A DNA stretch of 64,000 nt from Tetracladium setigerum (taxonomy: Eukaryota; Ascomycota; Leotiomycetes; Helotiales). The notes under the pieces are model-generated. The model made no database searches. It was not told the origin of the DNA and saw nothing but the letters and a program-made list of their open reading frames with translations. This document shows, piece after piece, positions 10,873-22,661 of this stretch. Location: positions 1,240,001 through 1,304,000 of the forward strand of contig PZJY01000008.1 of NCBI GenBank assembly GCA_031472005.1, in the 5' to 3' direction. Each line of letters opens with the position of its first letter. Position 1 is the first letter of the stretch. The translations under genes and the position numbers were made by a program.

Positions 10873-12088
10873 TCGAGGGGACGAAATCGAAATACGAACT
10901 AGGAGGAGGCGAAAGGTGCTGCTGCTGGCCAAGAGGAAAGAGGGGAGGGGGGTAGTGGCATGAAAGGCCGGGATTAGATTCTTGGGATTGTTCCAGCTAT
11001 CTATCGTGTTGGTTTTTTATTATTCTTCGTGAGGGAAGTAAGTAGGTAGGAGTGGTTCCACAAGAACGATGCTTCGTCTTCAACATGCATGCATGCGAAC
11101 ATACCTAAGGTAGGAGAGGAATGAAGCACAGTAAGGAATGAGTGAGACAGCAGAGACCAGGAGAGAGAAATGGTGAGAGGAATGAATGCGAGAGATGTGA
11201 TGCAATCTTCTATCCATCCATCCATCCATCCACCTTCTCCGTAATCGTACTCGTGCTTTCCCAGCCGTTGAATAATAGGGTGAGCTCTCGTTGAGGTTTG
11301 GAGGTACAGTACTCCTTAGGTGTTCTTACTATATTAGCAACCTTCGTGCCTCTCAGCCTAATAAATATAGCAGAGTAGTAGAGGCCGCTATTGTTACTAT
11401 GTAGGTAAGATTAGGTATTTTACTAAACTACTTCGAGGCTTGTTGAGATTAATGCTGAGCACCTCAAGAAGACAAGAGCAACAGAAACGGGTGACGCCAC
11501 TAACTTAAAAGATGCCGAGCCGAGGCGGGTCGACCAGGAGCAGGATGCCAGAAGGGGGGGTTATGGAACTATGATTAATCCGGCCGGCCGGCCTGTAAAT
11601 CAATGTCATGACCTAGAGCTATCACGTGAACCACCATTGATCAACACACCAACCCGACACACCACACCACCTCAGCACATGACCAAAAACCACCAACCCA
11701 TCACAAAGACTTGAATGATACTCACCACCTGTGTAATTGAAAACCTCAATTCTTCTCTCGGCCCAAGCGTTGATGTGCAACACCTAAGGTACTTCTTACC
11801 TACCTTACTTATCTGGCTGGCTGGTTGCATCACTTGTTTGGCATTTTTTTCCAAGCTGTTGTTCTTGACGTGAAACTCGTTTGCTCGCTCTGGGATAGAT
11901 GACTGTTTGTGCTGTGGTCTGAGAGATCGCTTCACATTCATTACCTTATATTTCACCTTCAGATTGACGCGCTACCTACTGCTTTCCACTGTTTGCTAGC
12001 TGGACTGAGCCTGCCGGATCGCATCCTCGATACCTTCACTCCGTTGATGGTTCCTCACTAAGATAATGACCAGGTAGCAACTCCAACA
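10873..12088. other. Long divergent intergenic region (DGAT1/PFS2)
   Basis: Holds both promoters. It contains simple sequence: a CATGCATGCATGCG run near 11085, a TCCATCCATCCATCC run at about 11211-11232, and a CCGGCCGGCCGGCC palindrome at about 11580-11594. Open frames here lack protein-like features. I see no gene. Confidence 0.4.
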
Positions 12089-14155
12089 ATGGCCTACGAA
12101 CAACGCGGTGGGAACCGCGACTTTGCCCCTCAAGATGGAGCCCATGGAGGTCATGGTGGCCGTGGCCGTGATGCTGGTGGCCGGGACGAGGGTCGCGACG
12201 GAGGAGAGACTGGTTATGTACCGAGAGGAAGAGGCAAACGTCAGTCTACGTCCCCCTTCCTTTATTTTGTCTCCTCTCTCGGGTTCGGGAGGATGTAAGG
12301 GTGAGAGAAAGTAGGTAGGCATCAAACTAACTCCCTTTCTCGCAGGCTCCATTACAGATTATGGGTCAACCATGGTTCACTGGATGCGAAATCGGCAACC
12401 CCGGTATAAAGGAGGCTACCAAGGCGAGGTAGAGCGACCAAGTGCTAGTTACATTGTAGATGTATGTATCGAACTTCCTTTCCCTCGATCCCATCCTCGC
12501 GCCCTACTCAGTGTTTTAATACTCTCCAGATGCTACCACCACTGGCAAGGCTGACCACCCCGGCTGATTCCATCCCTTCCCGCATGCTTCATTCGTCCCT
12601 GAACAAAATCAAACACCCTGTGAATGTGGTGCGGTGGACACCGGAAGGTCGAAGATTGCTGACCGGTTCCAGCAGTGGAGAATTCACCCTGTGGAATGGA
12701 ACCGGCTTCAATTTTGAGACCATCATGCAAGCACACGATGTAGCTATTCGGGCCTTGTCCTACTCGCACAGCGATGACTGGCTCATCTCGGCCGACGATG
12801 AAGGCCAGATCAAGTACTGGCAGCCAAACTTCAACAATGTGCAAGTAATCCAAGGTCACAATGATGCCATTAGAGACATTGCCTTCAGTCCAACCGACTC
12901 CAAGTTCGTGACTGCTTCGGATGATGCCACCCTCAAAATCTTCGACTTTGCTGGGGGCATAGAGGAATCCGTACTAACTGGTCACAATTGGGACGCAAAA
13001 TCCGTTGACTGGCATCCTACAAAAGGCTTGCTGGTGTCTGGTTCCAAAGACCATCTCGTCAAGCTCTGGGATCCTCGGACTGGACGATGCTTAACTACGC
13101 TTCACAGCCACAAAAATACTATCACGAAGGTTGCTTTCGAAAGGGTGAAAGGCCATTGTCTTGCCACCTCAGCTCGAGATCAGACGGCCCGTATATTCGA
13201 TCTACGGATGATGCGAGATATCTGCCTACTGAAGGGACACGACAAAGATATCTCGACTTTTGCGTGGCATCCAATTCATTCGTCGTTGATCAGCACTGGA
13301 GGTGGAGATGGGACAATATTTCACTACCTACTCGACGAACCGAACACACCTTCAGGGGTAGCACCTTCTCTCGCTCCATATGATACGAACGACCCTACAT
13401 CAGCCCCGGCGCAGAGTATATATCCTGCCCATCGGGTTCCATTTGCTCATGATCCCTTGGGTCCCATTTGGTCACTGGACTGGCATCCACTGGGTCACAT
13501 TCTCGCTTCTGGTTCCAACGACCGCATCACTCGCTTCTGGACACGTGCCCGCCCTGGAGAGAATGATACCTTCAACGATCGATTTCACCTGGGTGAGGCA
13601 GCGGCTGAGGCACAAGGAACCTGGGATAGACGAGGCGGGCGACGTCACAGACAAGAAGAGGAAGACCAGGAAATTGAGGATGAAATGGAAGGGCTTGTCG
13701 ACCAAAAGATGCCATCTAAAGTGCCTGGCTTCCCAGGAGCGGGCATTCCGGGTCTACCGCTGCCCCAGTTTGGCAACCTAGTACCACCCCGCATCCCTGG
13801 TATGCAGGCGATTCCGCCGCCTCTACCTTCTGGGATACTTCCTGGTCATCCACCCGATCTTGCACAGTTGCAGGAAATGATGATCAAGCATGGACTACCA
13901 CTGCCACCTCCTGTTGGTGGTCAGTTTCCGCCGCCCCCGATGCTTCCTCCTCCCAATTTCCAACTACCTCCAGGTTTCGCTATTCCTCCGCCTCCTCCAC
14001 TTCTTGCACCCTCTCCATCTAGCATTCCTGGTATGGGTGTAAGTGAGAACAGAGAGGAAAGTGCTAGTAGCGTAAGGAGACGAGGGCCTTTGCCGAGTCA
14101 AGAAGAGAGCCTACAGATGGAGCAGAGAAGGGGAAAGTACACGAGGGCGAGATAA
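12089..14155 (+). CDS. PFS2: Polyadenylation factor subunit 2 (WD40)
   Basis: Three exons: 12089-12239, 12346-12461 and 12530-14155; introns 106 and 68 bp; 630 residues. Pfs2 (human WDR33) is part of the cleavage and polyadenylation factor, which reads the poly(A) signal in pre-mRNA. The protein starts with a Gly/Arg-rich tail, then DYGSTMVHWMRNRQPRYKGG and the family motif HSSLNKIKHPVNVVRWTPEG. About seven WD40 repeats follow, with signatures LLTGSSSGEFTLWNG, LLVSGSKDHLVKLWD, LATSARDQTARIFD and ILASGSNDRITRFWTRARPG. The C-terminal 200 residues are Pro-rich (PPPPMLPPPNF), normal for filamentous fungi and longer than in yeast. Confidence 0.93.
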
Positions 14156-14476
14156 TGCACATGCTATCTTTGTACAACAACGCGTTTAGACGAGCTCTAT
14201 GGAAATGTATAATCAGGGACAGTGCCCTATTTTAATTTCGCGGAGACTATTAATTATAACAGACCATTTACATATAGTACAATCCAACTTGGTGGGGACA
14301 ATTACGCCAAGAAACTCAACCAACATCTTGTAATCAGTGAGCCAGACAACGGTACATCGCTGCCATGCAGGCCTAGAAAATAGGTATAGTATATGAGTGA
14401 TAATCAGGAAAGACGCCGTGCTATGCAGCAAATATTACACAACCAAAATCCACACGTCCAACTCTCAACTAGCATT
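14156..14476. terminator. Convergent 3' region of PFS2 and NUC1
   Basis: 321 bp between two stop codons of converging genes. It must contain both poly(A) regions; AT-rich stretches occur around 14225-14290. No separate gene is seen. Confidence 0.35.
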
Positions 14477-15516
14477 CTACAGGCTTCTCGCACTCGATCG
14501 CGCAGGCGTCGAGTCCTTTTGTCCTCCCTTGGTAAATGTCTTTTGCCTGTCTGCGTATTCTCTAATAACGAGTGAACAAGTCGTGTCCGCACATAATCTC
14601 TTCCTCCTCTCTAGCGGCAGCAATGCCGCAAACTCGAGCCCGCTTGCCCTCTCTACTGCTTCCAGGGGAACCTCAAAGTCTGTGATAGGTTTTGTATTTG
14701 GAATTACCGCGTTTGGCAAAACGAAAGCCCCTAGCGCTACAGGTCCAGTTGTGGTGCCATCTTCGGCGAAGATAACTTTGTAGAAGTGTGTCGGGACAGC
14801 AATGTTAGGGGGTTGCCGATAACTTCGTATGATACTCTCCATTTCCCATCGGCTGCATCTTTCTTGGGAAGATACAGAGGTCCCGTCACAATTCTCACAC
14901 TCGGGTATTTGTTTGTCAGACGACGACAAAAGTCCTCAAAATGCGCCCAGTAATCCCGGTTGAAACCTTCTCCCACCTGCGGGCACATGTTGGTCAGGTA
15001 AAAGGTATCGTTCATGGCATCCTGACTCCATTTTGCATCGGCTGCGGGCACCTGATGCCCTCGATCATAACCACTCCTGAAATAGTCCTTCAGCTTCCCC
15101 CTGAACTTTTCGGGAACAGAAGTGTCTTCCACAAATATGCTATGTTTGCGATCGCCATTCGAATTTGCGAGCGAGGCGGGGGTGATGTGTTCTGCGACCC
15201 AGGAGGGATTGCGCAGTCTCCGATCAAACGAAGAGATGAGAGCGTGTCGCGTTGCAAGGTCTGCAACAGGGCCTGGAAAGCCGTACTGGAAAAGTCCCGC
15301 CGGATCAACGGGCGTACTTGTCCCTTTCGAGGCTATCGAGGGGTGCGGTGACAGAGTGGGTGCTTGTGCAGTGGTGGTTGATGCTGTAGATATAGTATTT
15401 TGGAGGGTGGTCCGGCTTTTCTTGTCAGAACGCGTTGAGTACATCGTAGCTGCTGTGAGGCCCGCACCAGTTAATGCGCTGGCAGCGGCTATGATTGCGA
15501 GGGTGGTTTTGGACAT
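14477..15516 (-). CDS. NUC1: Mitochondrial DNA/RNA non-specific endonuclease NUC1, with apparent 1-bp frameshift
   Basis: The start at 15516 gives MSKTTLAIIAAASALTGAG, a hydrophobic N-terminal anchor or mitochondrial signal, then a Ser/Thr linker. The nuclease domain has the active-site motif YDRGHQVPAAD (His at about residue 154) and the Mg-binding region NMCPQVGEGFNRDYWAHFE. The family (EndoG/Nuc1) degrades DNA and RNA and sits in mitochondria. The conserved stretch YEVIGNPPNIAVPTHFYKV is split between two frames at a run of five C on the coding strand (14808-14812). One more C would restore the frame. The downstream frame ends at 14477, giving about 345 residues. No intron fits the junction. 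Confidence 0.85.
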
Positions 15517-16666
15517 TTTTATGGTATGGCGGCCTTGGGGGGAGGTGCCCTTTATGGTATTCCTGGAGGGCTTGTTGTTTGAGTGATGAATCGGTCACAG
15601 AGAAGCAGACTCGTGTGATAGCAAAGTTAAATGTCACCAGGACCTTTGATGAAGCGGATAAAGCGTGACCCCAGGTCTTGCACGCCAAGTGTTTGAGTGC
15701 AAGTACCCACTAATAGTCAGATTTCTATTTCCTTCACACCTGGTCGGTACTATTGATGCCCGGACGAATATAAGATGTATATTCAGATTAAATACACGAG
15801 GAACAATCTAATAACAACTTCAATCGTAAATATCCACACACACATGGGCAAGCCCAACAAATAACATGCATTCAAAATATTGGACCCTACATTACAGTCC
15901 CTCATTGTCAGTCCCACCTGACCAAGATCACTTCAACTCATCAAACCCTACAGTACTCCTTCGAAATAATCATTTTGATGATTGTTAGCGTTCGGGAATT
16001 GATTAGTACTCGAATATCGACATTTCTGATGGCATTCTCCAGGCTCAAAAAAGCTCGCAAAACCCACAGCTAAATCCGATTTCTTTATGTTATAGAATGT
16101 CGTCTCGGTAATGCATATTTTGATGGCTGTTGTCGCAGCCGTAACCGATGTCACAGTGTTTAGACGCGATTGAATGGAAGCCTTAACAAACAGGATACAT
16201 CATAACCTTCACGTTTGATCTTGTTATAACCACTCAAAGCACAAGACCAATCAAAAGTTAGGAAATAGTATAAATCAACGCATGTGTGAGAAGAGTATAT
16301 GTATATCAATGACAATTTAATATCTATTTACATACTGACTGCATCGGTGGTGCACTGGTGATAACAGACAAGCTATCCATGTTGCCAGTCCCAAGTTGTT
16401 TAACTGGCATTGAATGTACATTAGCCATGGGCTCTCGTTTGATAGAATCGTATGGACTGAGCCCACCGAGAATTGAACGAACCAGGGATGTTCTCGAGCA
16501 CCACTTTCGAACGATTGGCCGCCGTGGAGATGCAACACATAGTAGTTTTTTGCGGTGTAGCCAAGATTGCAAGTGCCTGCGTATTGTCCGCTTTTCATGT
16601 GTCCATAAACTAGTTATCATAACTCTTGGTTGTATGACAAGGTAATATCACATACACCCCATAAGC
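15517..16666. other. Intergenic region
   Basis: Between the NUC1 start and the WSC gene stop. A minus-strand frame at about 16317-16620 reads somewhat like coding sequence but has no start context, no motif I know and no clear splice support. I see nothing firm here. Confidence 0.35.
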
Positions 16667-18361
16667 CTAGAGCGGGCAGTCCCCTTGTTCATATAGGGCC
16701 CAGATGCCTAGATCATCCTTTTTCGTTGTGTATTCATCCCCGATAGGTGAGTATGTAGTACAGATACCTGTCTCGTATGTGTATGACCACGCAACGCAAG
16801 TCAGATCACTGTCACATACTGCTGTACAAGGGTCGGCGTCTGCAACCGGAACTGGGATATTTGCGTTCGCTCCGAAGGAAACAACCTCACCACAATGAAC
16901 AACATACCGATAGCCTCCAGGACTACACACCAGGCCGGGTGAGCAGCTTGGAGCAGCGATGGCACTTGACGAAGTCGTCGAGAGAGACTCAAGATTCGTC
17001 GTAGTAGTAGTGGTGCTAATTGTGGTGGTGGTAACTGGCGTTGTTGTCGTTGTAGGAGAAGCTGTTGTAGATTCGGTAGTGGTTCTTGACGACGTTGTCG
17101 AGAGAGACCGAGAAGTTGTGGTGGATGGAGTAATAGTTGAGGAGCCTATATCAGACAAGCTAGATTCTAGAGTGGTAGACTCAATGCTAGTTGTAATGGA
17201 ACCCAGAGCTATGGATGAAGTAGTCATGGTAGTCGAGGACAGCTGGGTGAGAGCAGCATAGCGATAGACATAGAGTCGATCTCCTGCACCACACTTCTGG
17301 GAAGGATTCCCAGGGCAGGGAAAGCTGCACTCAGATGTAACAGTGGACACACCACTAGCTCTGATCGTGTTTCCACAGTAGCACTCCCTTCCATACTCGA
17401 GACCGAACCAAGTGTACGCAGTACAAACGGACGCACACTTCTCGACAGTCATGACATCGTCGAAGAAGGCAATGTCATTCAAAGCACGCAATGAGGTAGA
17501 ATCGGTGTAACAGCCCTCGCTGGCATAAAAGTTACCGCCAGTAGTTAGAGATGGTTGACTTGATGCAGTGGTGCTAGATGGGCTTGGGTTGGAGCCAGAG
17601 CTGAACCGATAGAGGTTAAGGCGCCAGTCCACTCCACAAGTATCGGCTGGATTGCCAGCACAAGGATACTTGCACTCGGCTTCTGGAGCAGATTGAGACC
17701 CAGGAGAGAGTGTGTTGCCGCAATAGCACTGTATCAAACGTCACTATCTCGATCTTTTTAGCATACTAGAAGCCTCGTGTAACTCACTTCGTTACAGTAC
17801 TCGAGACCGAATTGCTTATACCCAGCCTCTCCACAAATTCCAGCACATTTCTCAACGGACATATCGCTGTTTGCGGCTCTGAGGCCTACGAGGGCCCGGA
17901 CATTGGAAGACTCGGTATGTCAGCCAATGTAGGCCCATTGCGTTGGAACGGGAGGTGGACTTGGATCAGTGGTGCGAATATATATATATATCAAGGCGAT
18001 TGCCATCACCGCAATTCTGAGTGGGGTCTCCTGGAAAAGGAAAAGAGCACTCAGCGAGCTCGGTTTCAACGCTTCCCTCCATAAATTTGTTTCCGCAAAA
18101 GCACTCCCTGCCGTATTCAAGACCAAGATACTTGAAAGTTGTGCACGCTGTAGCACACTTCTCGACGGTCATGTAATCATCAAAATAACTGGAGCCCGTG
18201 AGAGCTCTGGAATTATTTGCTTCTATATAACAGCCTCCGAACTGACAGCCATCAATCTGGGGAACCGCACGGCGTCCGAATGCTGGGTTGTGAGGGGAGC
18301 CATTGACGCCAAACCCCGAGAGGGTTGTCGTCACAGCAATGAGAGCCACAAGACGCTGCAT
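16667..18361 (-). pseudogene. Secreted triple-WSC-domain protein with two lesions
   Basis: The start at 18361 gives a signal peptide, MQRLVALIAVTTTLSGFG. Three WSC domains follow, each with the GCY...VEKC...YCGN cysteine pattern, then a Ser/Thr-rich linker of over 60 residues and a Cys-containing C-terminal module ending GDCPL. WSC domains bind cell-wall glycans, so a secreted or wall role is expected. One intron is clear (17729-17787). Two breaks are seen. The frame changes within a TA dinucleotide run near 17980-17995, consistent with loss of one TA unit after NRLDIYIY. A TGA (17920-17922) then occupies the conserved Cys position in WAYIG-C-HTESS. I call it a probable pseudogene; sequence error cannot be excluded. 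Confidence 0.65.
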
Positions 18362-20187
18362 GATGAGGAATATAGCCCTTGACTGCTAAGATGTAAAGCG
18401 AATGGCTCGCAGGTCGAATTTTAAAGGTGGCCGAGGAGGAGGATAAATCAAAGAAAGTTGTTTAGTGTCCAATGACTGGTTCTAAATGAGAGCGAGGACA
18501 GCATGATAATTTATATTTTTCAAGTCTTCAGAGAGCTGCAGAAGCCAGCGCTCAGTTTCGTGGAGCTGAGAGAAGCCGCTGTAGAACATCCTTAACCAGG
18601 CTTCTGGGCTCCTTTGGAACCGCTATCCTGCAACTCTCTTTGGAATAGCGGGCTTCCACGAAATATTATTTAGGAGGTGGATGTCGATCAATGGGGAAAG
18701 CGTGAACGCCGAGGACGCCATCCATTTCAATCTGGATGGATTTGCGCATAGTTTGAAAACATTGGAAGATTACAATGCGCCGCAGAAGTCTACGTGACAT
18801 CTCATCATGTCTGGAAGCAAGCCCAGGCCAACCGCCGTAGCGTTCGCTTACCTTTAATCGAGATTTTGGAGACATTATTTCCCTGGTCGATGAACTGCTT
18901 TCACCTGCAGATCGACTGTTCATTCATGCATGGTCTGTAAGCTTAAGCGATCCAATCAGAAAGCTCTCTTCTGGAACAGGGGAGGGTTACCTATAGATGC
19001 CTTGACAAGCTCGCTTCTAATGGTAATTCCATGGCGGTGCAATGCCCGAAGATTTTGTATTGAATCTTGGCAGTCTTCTTGGCAGAAATCTAATATACCC
19101 TAGGTATGTAAAAAAAAACGGAGAGCGAGTGATCTTTTATAGAGCTAGATTTCAATTCAATACCTAACAGCCATCTTTAAAATAGCTAATAACTTCAGGA
19201 GTTCGTCTGGGAAGGTCTTGACTAGATCATTGTTCTATACTTAAAGTTACTAAGTATATAAACAAAGTGGTCAAGTCACAATAGTGACATGTAATAGCAC
19301 AGGTAGGTCGAGTGGTTGCATAGTGATTTGTTTGCTAGATTCTGAAAGCAGCAAGCCTAAAACCAGACTACTTGTGTGGAGCTGCAACTTATGTACATGG
19401 AGAGCAACCAAAACGTCCAATTGCAGCTATCACGGCTTTATACCACGGTCAATTCCCGGTAGTGTTTCACGTCTTCTGCATCAAGACTTGTCCAAATTTC
19501 ACAGAGTCCAATGGATCAGTGTCTCTGTAAAAGCAGGAAGGACTTCACTTACACTTGTTACTAAGTAAACTTAGTCACCTAATACAAACCCTTGGAGCAT
19601 TGGGGCAATTTCTACTTCCAGGGTTTAGGACTATCAATAACAGGTACATATCAAGAGCAAATGTTCATATTCTTATTAGAATGTTGCACTTCGCGCATGC
19701 TTGACAGAGGTATGACTTTTTGAATCGAGGAATGTTTCCTGCTACTACACAGGCCGAACTTGTGATGCTGCTTACTTCCCTTGTCAACCAATAAGGAGCG
19801 TTCCGAAACTATGTAATCTTACTGCATTAAAGGCCGACTTGTGATTTTGGTTGGATGTGATAGCCAATAATAAGTCAGTCTTACCATGTACTACAAGAAG
19901 GGCCGACTTGTGATTTTGGATCAATCATATTCCGATGATTGTTATCGGTGAACTGATCCGAAGTTCGTGCAAGTAAGTTACAGTTCCCCGCCACCCCAAT
20001 ACCCCAGACTACCCCGCATACTAACGAGTCTATGAATCACTCTCCTGATAACATTGGAAGTCCTGCCTGATGTTCGCTTCATTTTTACTTTGTTCGAAAA
20101 CTCCAAGAACTCTTCTGAGATTTATTGATATTCTCAACTAGGTCTTTTGTACAGGCTTGTCCGACGTTGTCATTTTGGGAAGCTATC
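18362..20187. other. Intergenic region, gene-poor
   Basis: 1.8 kb upstream of the WSC gene. Apart from the direct repeats noted separately at 19752-19920, I see short AT-rich stretches and no convincing frame. Short inverted matches to TTTCGTGGA occur at about 18556 and 18650, too short to call a transposon. Confidence 0.35.
19752..19920. repeat. Imperfect direct repeats containing GGCCGACTTGTGATTTTGG
   Basis: Three copies begin at about 19752 (diverged), 19832 and 19901, with AACCAATAAG/GCCAATAATAAG between them, so the unit is about 70-80 bp in two to three copies. The function is unknown; it lies about 270 bp upstream of the small membrane-protein gene. Confidence 0.6.
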
Positions 20188-20604
20188 ATGGTGGATAAAG
20201 CAGTACGTATATTTGTTATTTCTTAACAAATGTGATTTTCCGTACGCTGGTAGCATCTTCTTCAATTCCCGTGTTCTACAACTCAAAAGCTGTTCGCCGC
20301 AACAGTCGCAAGGGTGGGGTGACTGACCTTTCTAAAGGTTATACCGACCGCAGCTGGCCTCAGCGCAATGGCTATCAGCATGTTTATCTTCATATGGTGG
20401 TGGTTCCCTCGGGCTTTCCGCCGTGGACTCGCTCTTCAGAACGCAGAGTACGACGAACAGAGAATACAGAGACAAATAGCAGCGCAGAGAGTACCTGATG
20501 AACACTCTAGTGTGAAACTTGCCGATGAGACGAGGACGAAGACGGGGGCGACCGTCAATACACAAACACCACCAGGTTATATACCGCCTGTTACATCATA
20601 CTAG
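20188..20604 (+). CDS. Small single-pass membrane protein, unrecognised
   Basis: Two exons, 20188-20202 (ATGGTGGATAAAGCA) and 20338-20604, joined by a 135-bp intron with GTACGTAT donor and CTGAC branch site ten bases before AAAG. The 93-residue product has one hydrophobic segment, IPTAAGLSAMAISMFIFIWW, near the N-terminus. A basic patch (RAFRRG) and a soluble tail follow, ending TPPGYIPPVTSY. The basic flank suggests an N-out/C-in topology. No family is recognised. The alternative, starting at the internal Met at 20368, would remove half of the membrane segment. Confidence 0.5.
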
Positions 20605-22661
20605 AAAGTATGCTGTGAAGTTGTCGTTTGGCTCCGTTATATATAAGGACTAACATTATCGGTACGCAGTGCTCCTGGGTTCGGTAGCTAGTTAGCGTGT
20701 TATTGCTAATAAATGTAGGTTAATGTTCTATCAGTGTAGCTCTTGTGAGGGTCGTACTTGTACTGAGAGAACGGTTGAAGCTTCGTGACAATACTGAGGG
20801 ACGTGATACAAAACTAATTACTCTTTTTTAAACTACCTTTTTTATGCCACGTTCGCTAACATGAGCATCGTATTCTTTCTCGCATCTAAATTCCGATTAA
20901 ATGAATGAGGCACGACCAATTTTCAAGCTGAGTGAGAGAAGCCAAACAGATGAAGTGAAAACTTACCTAAGGAAACGAGAGAAACGTAACAAGTACATAT
21001 CAAAAGGCCTTGCTAAAAAAAAAATACTGTTTCTAAATTCATACTCTTTTTTCTATACCTCGAAATTTGTCCCACTCCATCCTGTCTCGAGAGCAAAACT
21101 TCGAGGTCCTCCTACACTTACGAGAATACTAGCCTTTGCGGGCTAATTTACGAGCTGTTATAAATCTTTTATTAATTAAGTAGAAAGAATAGCGAGGAGG
21201 CATTGTTTCGGCTAACGTAGTGAATAGTGAGGTTTCAAGTGAGTTTACAATATATCGTAAGAATGAAGGACTTGGAAGTTGCGATACGAGGGGGGTGAAT
21301 CATGTGAATAATGTTAGGTTTGAGTAGGCATACATTTTCTTTGGGGGTTTGATTGGGACAATAGAATATGTTAAATCTGCATGATTACTGTGGTTTTCTC
21401 CCCAAGCAATTGATTTGCTTACGAAACCAGGGAAGAAAAGAAGTTCATGAATTGATAGCCTCGAACATTGGGAGTTACTTGTTACCGTGACAGCTATTGC
21501 TGTTGCATTACCGCCAGCTGTGATACACTTGAGTGGGTGAATAGTCGAAGAGGAGCAAGATATCGTAGCTCTAGTTCTTAAGCGAAGTCAAACGGCAATT
21601 CATCTCACGTTTCGGATCAAGCTACTTAGAGTATTGCTGGAGATTTCTTAACATATTCCTCATAATCTGAATAATACCATATCTTCCAAGTTCCGTTACA
21701 CATTAATACAACAAATTCCATGAATAAATCAGGACTTCAAGGTCGAACAACTACCATTCAAAGCCATTCAGACAGAGCCCATGATGTCAGTCTGGTTTTT
21801 ACTTGACGACACACTTGGCAATAAAAACGAAAACTATTTTGTACACGTCTGTATCTTACTCTCATGGAAGAGGCTTGGCGTGAGCTTCTCTTGTGGGTTG
21901 TAAGCATTCCATGGATCAATGAAATCCTGATGCAACAAGTATTGGTAGCGACGTAATTGGAGATTGCAATACCAACAGTGGGTGATAGATTTCCGTGCGC
22001 TTATGTCAGCCCCCAAAGCAACTCAATGTTTAGTAACTTAAATAAAACCCATAATTTATGACTTTATAACTTAATTCTTTTTTAAAATAATTTTAATTAG
22101 TTGAATTATTATCTAAAACTTACTAGATATATATACAAAGTCGTTGTCACGAGATTCACGGCATCGCAAATACTCGAATTTTCATGTGGCTGACATAAGA
22201 GCGCGGAATTCTGTCAACCACTGTTGATACTTTTGATTAAATCTAAATTTGGTGATGTCCCGTTAAGAATAGGAAGCAGCAGAATTCTTGGCTGCGTTCG
22301 GAGAAACGGTGGCTCATACTAGATCAAAAAGAGACAATGCTCATGCACAGTTGACCCAATGACATGAATGCCGGAACTCAAGTACTGAAACCACAGGCTT
22401 TCAGATTGTAAGTATCCAGAAATACAATATTACAATTTCCTGCAGACAAGGAAAAGACGCAAGCAAGAATGAGCTGATGTAGATTGCTAATCTGATTATT
22501 GTGCATTGTACTTGAGTTCGTGGTCATCAACATACTACAGACATACGTTGTGTTGTGTATATAATAATGGCATTATCCCAAAGCCATTTCGTCTAACTTC
22601 ACTCACTCTCAAAAACATTTAGCATCAAGTTATTACATCACCTCAAGAAGCAACTCAAACT
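20605..22661. other. Intergenic region, partly AT-rich
   Basis: About 2 kb. A frame at 20901-21146 and others are short and of unlikely composition. A TATATAATAA box at about 22558-22567, 95-100 bp before the next start codon, probably belongs to the alpha/beta hydrolase promoter. Confidence 0.35.

Noticed and set aside
10777..10932. 52-residue N-terminal extension of DGAT1
   Set aside because: Mostly encoded by a GGA/TCC microsatellite; the Met at 10776 gives a more typical start. Not fully excluded.
16317..16620. Minus-strand frames downstream of the WSC gene
   Set aside because: Some protein-like wording (CNLGYTAKNYY) but no start, splice or family evidence.
18546..18662. Possible MITE with TTTCGTGGA inverted ends
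   Set aside because: Only nine matching bases, no target duplication, single copy in view.
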